A stretch of 13,394 nucleotides of DNA, from assembly GCA_964475135.1 (NCBI GenBank), contig CAYYWL010000037.1:1-13394 (forward strand), in the 5' to 3' direction. Source of the stretch: TMED14 sp964475135 (lineage in GTDB: Bacteria; Bacteroidota; Bacteroidia; Flavobacteriales; Schleiferiaceae). The notes below the pieces were generated by a model. It saw only the letters and a list, made by a program, of their open reading frames with translations. It ran no database searches and had not been told where the DNA came from. Below are positions 6,476 through 12,245 of this stretch, piece by piece. Position 1 is the stretch's first letter, and every line of letters starts with the position of its first letter. The translations under genes and the position numbers were made by a program.

Positions 6476-7235
6476 GAAGAAGATCCGCCGACTGCCCTAC
6501 CGCGATCCATTTGGCTACCCGTTGTGGGCCAAACGCATGGTGATTTTCTGGTTCGGAACCGTGACATGGTACCGCCTCAACCGAATCCACCGCACCTCGG
6601 TGGAGGGAATGGAGCACCTCAAAGATTTGCCCGACGAGAATGTGCTTTTTGTGAGCAACCACCAGACCTACTTCATGGATGTGGCGTCGATGTTTTTGGC
6701 ATTCATGCACCTGCGCAACGGAATGCCCAATCGAGTGGACCGCCTGTGGCCTGTGGTGAATCCCCGTATGAACCTGTTTTTCATCGCGGCCAAAGAGACC
6801 ATGAAGTCGGGTCCGCTTCCCCGCTTGCTGTCGCTAGCTGGGTCGGTGAGTATCAAGCGTACGTGGCGCGAGGCAGGTAAAGAGGTGAGCCGCGGAGTGG
6901 ATCCGCGCGATCTTGAGAACATTCGCAAAGCGATTCAGGTAGGGTGGGTGATCACGTTTCCCCAGGGTACGACGAAGCCTTTTGCGCCGGGACGCCGCGG
7001 AACCGCGCACATCATTCGCGACTTGAACCCCACGGTGGTTCCGGTGGTGGTGGACGGATTTCGCCGTGGCTTTGACCGCAAGGGTTTGCGTGTGAAAAAA
7101 CGCCGAGTCGACCTCAAGTTGCGCTTTAAGGAGCCCCTTCAGTTTGCGCCCGATGCGACGCCGCAGCAAATTTTAGATCAAGTGATGGTGGCCATTGAGC
7201 AAGTGCGTCCGCCAGAAACCGCAGTAAATGCGTAA
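6474..7235 (+). CDS. PlsC-like 1-acyl-sn-glycerol-3-phosphate acyltransferase
   Basis: The 253-residue protein has the LPLAT fold. The acyltransferase motif I is FVSNHQTYFMD (residues 59-69), motif III-like FPQGTTKPF lies at 162-170, and motif IV-like VVPVVVDG at 188-195. A hydrophobic stretch at 22-31 (MVIFWFGTVT) may anchor it to the inner membrane. The expected reaction is acylation of lysophosphatidic acid to phosphatidic acid. Two motifs differ from E. coli PlsC: five residues rather than four separate H63 and D69, and FPQGT replaces FPEGT. I recall similar variants in Bacteroidota relatives, so it may be a subfamily with another acceptor. It starts a plus-strand operon with the MbnP-like gene (9-base gap) and mpl. 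Confidence 0.84.
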   Translation: MKKIRRLPYRDPFGYPLWAKRMVIFWFGTVTWYRLNRIHRTSVEGMEHLKDLPDENVLFVSNHQTYFMDVASMFLAFMHLRNGMPNRVDRLWPVVNPRMNLFFIAAKETMKSGPLPRLLSLAGSVSIKRTWREAGKEVSRGVDPRDLENIRKAIQVGWVITFPQGTTKPFAPGRRGTAHIIRDLNPTVVPVVVDGFRRGFDRKGLRVKKRRVDLKLRFKEPLQFAPDATPQQILDQVMVAIEQVRPPETAVNA

Positions 7236-7240
7236 TTTTC
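7233..7240 (+). promoter_or_regulatory. Weak -7-like box TAATTTTC ahead of the MbnP-like gene
   Basis: TAATTTTC differs from TAnnTTTG only in the last base and ends 4 bases before ATG 7245. It includes the stop codon of the upstream gene. It could be a secondary promoter within the operon, but the match may be chance. Confidence 0.25.
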
Positions 7241-7244
7241 AGCC

Positions 7245-8012
7245 ATGAAGAATGTGTGGATTGCCCTGCTCGCAGCGGCTGTAGTTGGAGTGTCTTGTGA
7301 GGCAACGTTTCAGGAACCAAAGCCCCCCCGCGACGAGCGGAATGTGGTGCTTCGCCACTTCTTTTACTTTAAGAACCAGTTGATTGATACCAATACGACG
7401 TATGTTCTTGACGGATTTAGTGGCACGCAAGTACGCTTCACCAACATTGAGTTTGCGTTGGGCTACTACCACTTTGAGAATCACTTGAGTGACACCGTGT
7501 TTCCGGTGAAAGGCGACACTTCGGTGTTTGCGGTAGAGTCCGCGTCAAGTACCTTCGGAGGGTTTACGCGTGTTTTTCAAATTCCGACCGGAACCTATTC
7601 TGGCCGCCATTTCTGGCGAATCGGGTTGGACAGCACCCAAAACGCTGCAACCTACAGCCCCGAAAGCGGCATGAACCGCTTGAAGCGCCCAGCGGGAGGA
7701 TATAATGCAATTACCATCGAGGGATACTGGAAGAGTCAGCTAGATTCGTCGCAAACCAAGCCCTACAAGCCGTTTAAGTACGTAGTGAGTTCTGAAGCGA
7801 TGAACCAATTGATGGACCAGCAAATGGCGTTTACCGTCAAAAAAGACGACGACATTAACGTCAATATTGTCGTGAAGGCAAACTTGCTTCTTGACGGAGC
7901 CGATCCTGCAATCGTGGATCAGGTGGATATTGATCCGAACAATCCGTTGTTCTTTCCGCTGCTGCCAGCGTTTCAGGCAAATTTCTTGCGGGCCTACCAG
8001 ATCCAGCTTTAA
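7245..8012 (+). CDS. MbnP-like family lipoprotein
   Basis: The 255-residue product has a short charged N-terminus, a hydrophobic segment and VVGVSC, giving a probable lipidated cysteine at residue 18, although glycine at -3 makes a weak lipobox. The body resembles the Bacteroidota MbnP family: FYFKNQLIDTNTTYVLDG with GTQVRFTNIEFALGYYHF (about 40-77), the middle IPTGTYSGRHFWRIGLDS (113-130), and GYNAITIEGYWKS (152-164). MbnP proteins were first described beside methanobactin genes as periplasmic copper-binding proteins whose partner is the di-heme MbnH; no MbnH gene is in the window. Here the gene sits between an acyltransferase and mpl. Copper binding is a family expectation only. I am moderately sure of the family and unsure of the function. 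Confidence 0.6.
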   Translation: MKNVWIALLAAAVVGVSCEATFQEPKPPRDERNVVLRHFFYFKNQLIDTNTTYVLDGFSGTQVRFTNIEFALGYYHFENHLSDTVFPVKGDTSVFAVESASSTFGGFTRVFQIPTGTYSGRHFWRIGLDSTQNAATYSPESGMNRLKRPAGGYNAITIEGYWKSQLDSSQTKPYKPFKYVVSSEAMNQLMDQQMAFTVKKDDDINVNIVVKANLLLDGADPAIVDQVDIDPNNPLFFPLLPAFQANFLRAYQIQL

Positions 8013-8024
8013 TAATTTTTGGGC

Positions 8025-9380
8025 ATGAACGTGCACTTTATCGCCATTGGCGGAAGCGCAATGCACAGCCTTGCGCTGGCATTGGCGGGCCGTCCGGGTA
8101 CCACAATTACCGGAAGCGACGACGCGATTTTTGAACCGAGCCGCAGCCGGCTTGCAGCGGCGGGACTGCTTCCAGAGGCTGAAGGGTGGTTCGCTGAGCG
8201 CATTCACGCGGGACTCGATGCGGTCGTGCTCGGCATGCACGCCCGAGGCGACAACCCTGAACTTTTAAGGGCGCAAGAACTTGGATTGCCGGTGTACTCG
8301 TACCCTGAATACGTGCAAAAGGCCTGTGAAGGTCAAACACGGGTGGTCGTAGGCGGTTCGCACGGAAAGACCACCACCACGTCGATGCTGCTGCACGTGC
8401 TCAAGTACTGGGATCGTTTGCCGGACTACCTGGTAGGTGCGCAAGTTCCGGGGCTCAAAGAGTCGGTTCGCCTTCAGGGATCTGACGAATGGGCTGTGTT
8501 TGAGGGAGACGAGTACTTGGCGTCACCCTTGGATCTGCGTCCTAAATTTCATTTGTACAAGGCCCACGTGGGGTTGATTACGGGCATGGCTTGGGACCAC
8601 GTGAACGTGTTTCCGACCCAGGATTCGTACGCGGACGCCTTTCGAGGTTTTCTCGAATCCATTGAGCCAGGCGGAACACTGCTCTACTTTGAAGAAGACG
8701 CCGAATTGGCCGCGCTGGTTGCCGCAGATGCGTCGCCCATTCGCAAGATTCCGTACCGCACCCCAGAGCACCGACACGACGGAACCCAGTGGTACTGGAT
8801 CACGCCGATGGGTGAATTGCCCATGAGCGTCATGGGTAGGCACAACTTGGCGAATGCTGAGGGCGCACGCTGGTTGGCCCAAGAAATGGGTATTCAAGAG
8901 GCCGATTTTTACGAGGCCATTGCTTCGTTTCAAGGTGCACAGCGCCGCCTCGAACCACTCGCTGATTCGTCACGCCGGGCTGTGTATCTCGACTTTGCCC
9001 ATGCGCCTTCGAAGGTGGCAGCCACCACCGCGGCATTTAGCGAAAGCTTTGGTAGCCGCCCGGTTTGGGGACTACTGGAGCTGCACACGTTCAGCAGCTT
9101 GAATCCCGATTTTTTACCGGGCTATGCAGGGTCGCTCAATGGACTTGATCGCGCGATGGTGCTGTTTGATCCGGCGGCTGTGGCGCATAAAAAACTCCCG
9201 CCCCTTTCGCCCGATGCAGTACGTGCGGCGTTTGGACCGGGTGTGGAAGTGTTCACGAGCTCTCATGAACTTCGCGAAACCTTAGAGCGCGAGGCGCCAG
9301 AGCAGATTAATCTGCTCATTATGAGTTCTGGAAACCTAGGGGGTTGGGACGTGCGCAGTTGGGCACCGCAATTCGTTTAG
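8025..9380 (+). CDS. mpl: UDP-N-acetylmuramate:L-Ala-gamma-D-Glu-meso-DAP ligase (murein recycling)
   Basis: The 451-residue Mur ligase starts with the Rossmann UMAG-binding motif FIAIGGSAMHSLA (5-17). The ATP loop GGSHGKTTTTS lies at 110-120, followed by the metal-binding EGDEY (160-164), WDHVNVFPT (190-198) and MGRHNLANAEGA of the central domain, with YLDFAHAPSKV beginning the C-terminal domain. The GGSHGKTT loop and the LRPKFHLYKAH stretch fit Mpl rather than MurC. Mpl attaches recycled tripeptide to UDP-MurNAc in the cytoplasm. Bacteroidota copies are often labelled murC, which is the main alternative. ATG 8025 is preferred to the in-frame TTG at 8019 because the Rossmann motif follows directly. 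TAATTTTTG at 8013-8021 is a TAnnTTTG-like box with one extra base. The gene ends 6 bases from a convergent gene. Confidence 0.83.
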   Translation: MNVHFIAIGGSAMHSLALALAGRPGTTITGSDDAIFEPSRSRLAAAGLLPEAEGWFAERIHAGLDAVVLGMHARGDNPELLRAQELGLPVYSYPEYVQKACEGQTRVVVGGSHGKTTTTSMLLHVLKYWDRLPDYLVGAQVPGLKESVRLQGSDEWAVFEGDEYLASPLDLRPKFHLYKAHVGLITGMAWDHVNVFPTQDSYADAFRGFLESIEPGGTLLYFEEDAELAALVAADASPIRKIPYRTPEHRHDGTQWYWITPMGELPMSVMGRHNLANAEGARWLAQEMGIQEADFYEAIASFQGAQRRLEPLADSSRRAVYLDFAHAPSKVAATTAAFSESFGSRPVWGLLELHTFSSLNPDFLPGYAGSLNGLDRAMVLFDPAAVAHKKLPPLSPDAVRAAFGPGVEVFTSSHELRETLEREAPEQINLLIMSSGNLGGWDVRSWAPQFV

Positions 9381-9386
9381 GTCGTC

Positions 9387-9734
9387 TTATTCGGCGTCGC
9401 CGTCGAGCAGCTGGCGCTGCATGTCTTCCATGCCGAAGTAGTCCTCGGCTTCGAGCACGCTCGGAACCACTGCTAGGTCCTCGTCAAACAAGTGCATGAG
9501 GGATTCGCGCACAATAAGAATGCACGAAAACATTTCGTCCATGCGCTCTGCTTGAAGGTCTTGAAGGTCTTCGATTCCGTCGAACTCCTCAGCAGCCAAT
9601 AGATTGACCAGCATGTGGTCCTCGGGGTGCTTGGCCACCAAAGCTTTGAATTCTTTGGTGCCCTCGGGCCCAAAAGTGTCGGACCCCCAGCGGAGGTGAA
9701 TATAGTTGGGCTTGCGTTCGAGCTTAAACGACAT
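9387..9734 (-). CDS. Small STAS-like protein of the flavobacterial rnz/pyr neighbourhood
   Basis: This acidic 115-residue protein has no signal or membrane segment. Its C-terminal part VVPSVLEAEDYFGMEDMQRQL (89-109) resembles the tail VVPTLxEAxDxIEMEEIERDL that I recall from short flavobacterial proteins sitting beside RNase Z and sometimes mislabelled ribonuclease Z. The pattern of a strand (YIHLRW), helix (EGTKEFKALVAK), strand (MLVNLLA), helix and strand (SCILIV) is compatible with a STAS-like fold. The start at 9734 overlaps the pyrB end by 11 bases and removes an unlikely N-terminal extension found with the upstream ATG at 9794. It is the last gene of the pyrR-pyrB operon. Function is unknown; a regulatory or scaffolding role is speculation. 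Confidence 0.62.
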   Translation of the reverse strand: MSFKLERKPNYIHLRWGSDTFGPEGTKEFKALVAKHPEDHMLVNLLAAEEFDGIEDLQDLQAERMDEMFSCILIVRESLMHLFDEDLAVVPSVLEAEDYFGMEDMQRQLLDGDAE

Positions 9735-10674
9735 CAGTAGTGGTTGATTGAGCAGCGAGAAGGTACAACACGGCCATGCGAACTGCAACGCCATTTTCTA
9801 CCTGATTGAGGATTGCAGCATGCGGGGAATCAGCGACTTCAGAAGTGAGTTCGACTCCGCGGTTAATGGGCCCTGGGTGCATGATGAGCGGAATCTTTTC
9901 GAGTCGCTTCAAGCGGTCCATCGTGATGCCGTAGCGGTTGTGGTACTCGCGGATGGAAGGGAAAAATGCCCGGTCCATGCGCTCGTGCTGCACGCGGAGC
10001 ACGTTGGCCACGTCGGCCCATGCGAGGGCGTCGTCGACGTGGGGAATCACTTCGACTCCGAGCTCGTGAATCGCCCTCGGAATCAAGGTGGACGGGCCGC
10101 TCACAGCAACATTTGCTCCCAATTTTTGCAGCCCAAAGATGTTACTTAGCGCTACCCGAGAGTGCAAGATGTCGCCCACAATCACGATGTTCTTGCCTTC
10201 GAGGCTTCCGATGCGCTCTTGCATGGTGAATGCGTCCAAAAGGGCCTGGGTGGGGTGCTCGTGGGTGCCGTCGCCGGCGTTGACGATGTGCGCAGGTACG
10301 CGATCCGCCAAAAACTGTGGAACCCCTGCGTCGGCGTGGCGGATGACCACCACATCAACCTTCATTGCGAGGATGTTGTTGACGGTGTCGGTCAAGGTTT
10401 CGCCCTTTTTTACCGAAGAATTCGAGGCCGCGAAGTTCACGACGTCCGCAGACAGGCGTTTTTCGGCCAGTTCAAAACTCAAGCGGGTCCGCGTCGAATT
10501 TTCAAAAAAGAGGTTGGCGATCGTAATGTCACGTAGCGACGGAACCCGCTTAATCGGACGGTTAATGACCTCTTTAAAGTGACCGGCCCAGTGCAAAATC
10601 AGATGGAGGTCGTCGGCGGGGACGTGCTGAAGACCAAGTAGGTGGCGAGATTGCAGCTTAGTGTTGCGGGGCAT
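9724..10674 (-). CDS. pyrB: Aspartate carbamoyltransferase catalytic subunit
   Basis: The 316-residue enzyme carries the carbamoyl-phosphate motif FFENSTRTR at 56-64, KKGETLTDT at 89-97, GDGTHEHPTQALLD at 134-147 and a C-terminal HPGPINRG. These define PyrB rather than ornithine carbamoyltransferase. It condenses carbamoyl phosphate with L-aspartate, the committed step of pyrimidine synthesis. I chose ATG 10674 (MPRNTKLQSRHLLGL) because this is the normal N-terminus; the in-frame ATG at 10704 would add 10 residues. It overlaps pyrR by 17 bases, so the two are translationally coupled. No pyrI regulatory subunit is present in the window, which is consistent with a PyrR-linked, trimer-type enzyme (inference). 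Confidence 0.96.
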   Translation of the reverse strand: MPRNTKLQSRHLLGLQHVPADDLHLILHWAGHFKEVINRPIKRVPSLRDITIANLFFENSTRTRLSFELAEKRLSADVVNFAASNSSVKKGETLTDTVNNILAMKVDVVVIRHADAGVPQFLADRVPAHIVNAGDGTHEHPTQALLDAFTMQERIGSLEGKNIVIVGDILHSRVALSNIFGLQKLGANVAVSGPSTLIPRAIHELGVEVIPHVDDALAWADVANVLRVQHERMDRAFFPSIREYHNRYGITMDRLKRLEKIPLIMHPGPINRGVELTSEVADSPHAAILNQVENGVAVRMAVLYLLAAQSTTTDVV

Positions 10675-11212
10675 TTTCAGAGGATTCGAGCAAGACAGAT
10701 TCAAGTTGGTCGCCGTTCCAGTTCAATCGAACGCGTTCGTGGTTAAGGGCATCGACTCGTCGACCTGAATAGTCAGGTTGAATGGGTAGTTCTCGCGAAA
10801 AACGACGGTCGACCAGTACGCAGAGTTCGACGCGCTGAGGGCGTCCGAAATCGCCCAGTGCATCGAGTGCAGCGCGTACAGAGCGCCCTGTGTAGAGTAC
10901 GTCGTCAATTAAGACCACGCGCTTTCCTTCAATGAGCACGTCCATTTCGGTGGGACTAGCTACCAAGGGCTCGTCGCGCCGGCGAAAGTCATCCCGGTGA
11001 AAGGTGATGTCAAGCAAGCCGTGTTCAATTGGTCCCGTGCCAAATTCTGATTCCAGTTGGTGTACCAGCGCCTTCAGGAGTTTGCTGCCGCGAGGTTGAA
11101 GGCCCACAAGTACCGTTCGGTTCCAGGGTACATGGACTTCATTGAGCTGGTGGCACAGTCGGCTAAGGGTGACCGCGCAGTCGCGCTGATTCAGGAGCGT
11201 CTTTTGTGCCAT
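10658..11212 (-). CDS. pyrR: PyrR, bifunctional pyr regulator/uracil phosphoribosyltransferase
   Basis: The 184-residue protein is a type I phosphoribosyltransferase. The PRPP loop VVLIDDVLYTGRS occupies 99-111, and VLVDRRFSRELPIQPDYSGR at 132-151 is the PyrR-specific block. The family binds pyr mRNA in a UMP/PRPP-dependent way and can make UMP from uracil and PRPP. I chose ATG 11212 (MAQKTLLNQRDCAVTLSRL) over the in-frame ATG at 11281 for two reasons: family length is about 180 residues, and an exact TAATTTTG box ends 8 bases upstream. With this start there is almost no leader, so classical leader attenuation has no room ahead of pyrR or between the overlapping pyrR and pyrB. Confidence 0.93.
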   Translation of the reverse strand: MAQKTLLNQRDCAVTLSRLCHQLNEVHVPWNRTVLVGLQPRGSKLLKALVHQLESEFGTGPIEHGLLDITFHRDDFRRRDEPLVASPTEMDVLIEGKRVVLIDDVLYTGRSVRAALDALGDFGRPQRVELCVLVDRRFSRELPIQPDYSGRRVDALNHERVRLNWNGDQLESVLLESSENAPQH

Positions 11213-11220
11213 TTCAGCGT

Positions 11221-11228
11221 CAAAATTA
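11221..11228 (-). promoter_or_regulatory. pyrR: -7 box TAATTTTG ahead of pyrR
   Basis: On the minus strand TAATTTTG (11228 to 11221) matches TAnnTTTG exactly and ends 8 bases before ATG 11212. A -33 box is not obvious. The position decides for the shorter PyrR start and predicts a very short or absent 5' leader. Confidence 0.55.
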
Positions 11229-11255
11229 GGGCTTTTTTGCATCCCGACTGCGGCC

Positions 11256-11263
11256 GACCTTTG
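11256..11263 (+). promoter_or_regulatory. rnz: Probable -7 box GACCTTTG ahead of rnz
   Basis: GACCTTTG has one mismatch to TAnnTTTG and ends 5 bases before ATG 11269. A TTTTTTG tract (11233-11239) lies 16 bases upstream and could serve as a -33 TTTG element, slightly closer than usual. It shares the 56-base divergent gap with the pyrR promoter. Confidence 0.4.
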
Positions 11264-11268
11264 GCAGA

Positions 11269-12198
11269 ATGGACTTTTCACGGATTGACTGGCGAATTTT
11301 GGGCTGTAGCGCGGCGATTCCCGCTCCGGGGCAGTACCCTTCGGCTCAGTCGATTCGGGTGGGCGGAACCCTCATGCTCCTCGACTGTGGAGAGGGAACG
11401 CAAATCCGTATTCGCGAGGTGGGGCTTCGCGGAGCTACGTTTGACGTAGTCCTTATCAGCCACCTGCACGGCGATCACGTGTTCGGACTACCAGGTTTAA
11501 TGTCGTCGTGGACGCTTCAAGGGCGCACCAAACCTTTGGTTGTGGTCGGGCCCTCTGGCCTCGAGTCGTTTTTGCGCGGCGTCAATGTGAGCACCCAAGG
11601 GAATTGGTCGTACCCCGTCGAATTTCGGGTGGCAGAACCGGGCGTCGTCTTCCGCAACGACGACGTGGTGGTGCGGTCCCATGCGCTCAAGCACCGCATT
11701 GAGACATGGGGCTACCGAATCGACGAAGTAGTGGCTCCGCGAAAGGTGTGCTACGAACGGGCAGTTGCTGCCGGATTAGAGCATGCGGACTTTCGGTCGC
11801 TTCAATTGGGTCGCGATGCGGTAACCCGAGGTGGCCGAGTTGTGCCGAATTCTGAGGTGACCACCCAAGGCCGGGCGGGCTTTTCAATGGCCTACCTGAG
11901 CGACACGTCATTTGTACCCGAGCTGGCGGAATTCGCCCGCGACGTCGAGTTTTTGTACCACGAAAGCACCTACCTCGAGCGGCATGCTGAACTGGCGAAA
12001 AAGACGGGGCATTCCACAGCCGGAGAGGCAGCTGCGCTCGCTCGCTTGTCGGGTGCCAAGCGCTTGGTACTTGGTCATTTTTCGCAGCGGTATGCTCGAC
12101 TGGCTGATTTTGCTGCCGAGGCTTCGGCGCAGGTTGAGGTGCCCGTTGCGGTAGGTGTTTCGGGAATGAATCCGATTACCACCCTTTTAGATCAATAA
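11269..12198 (+). CDS. rnz: Ribonuclease Z (tRNA 3' endonuclease)
   Basis: The 309-residue metallo-beta-lactamase enzyme has the zinc motif SHLHGDHVFGLPGL (H65, H67, D69, H70), a histidine in ALKHRIETWGYR (H142), D212 in YLSDTSF, and H270 in LGHFSQRY. The RNase Z-specific features are KKTGHSTAGEAA (244-255, H248) and the substrate-clamp insertion around 155-200. It cleaves tRNA precursors after the discriminator base so that CCA can be added. The length is normal for the short bacterial form. The start MDFSRIDWRILGCSAAIP places the first strand at the N-terminus as in homologues. It is divergent from pyrR with a 56-base gap, and it appears monocistronic. Confidence 0.95.
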   Translation: MDFSRIDWRILGCSAAIPAPGQYPSAQSIRVGGTLMLLDCGEGTQIRIREVGLRGATFDVVLISHLHGDHVFGLPGLMSSWTLQGRTKPLVVVGPSGLESFLRGVNVSTQGNWSYPVEFRVAEPGVVFRNDDVVVRSHALKHRIETWGYRIDEVVAPRKVCYERAVAAGLEHADFRSLQLGRDAVTRGGRVVPNSEVTTQGRAGFSMAYLSDTSFVPELAEFARDVEFLYHESTYLERHAELAKKTGHSTAGEAAALARLSGAKRLVLGHFSQRYARLADFAAEASAQVEVPVAVGVSGMNPITTLLDQ

Positions 12199-12224
12199 AA
12201 AAGGCCGCCCTTGCGGGCGACCTT
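12197..12224 (-). terminator. Intrinsic terminator of rho
   Basis: AAGG (12201-12204) and CGCCC (12206-12210) pair with GGGCG (12215-12219) and CCTT (12221-12224) around loop TTGC, with one C/A mismatch. The six A residues at 12197-12202 become a T-run following the stem when read on the minus strand, so it terminates rho, whose stop is 21 bases upstream. Read on the plus strand it is a hairpin without a T-run behind rnz, so rnz termination is less clear. Confidence 0.78.
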
Positions 12225-12245
12225 GAACTTCGGTGCGACGGTTGC

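Noticed and set aside
6524..6880. 118-codon plus-strand frame inside the PlsC-like gene
   Set aside because: It is in another frame of a gene with clear acyltransferase motifs and has no start context of its own.
11213..11268. PyrR-binding leader or riboswitch in the pyrR/rnz gap
   Set aside because: The gap is only 56 bases and is occupied by two divergent -7 boxes; no conserved pyr hairpin was seen.
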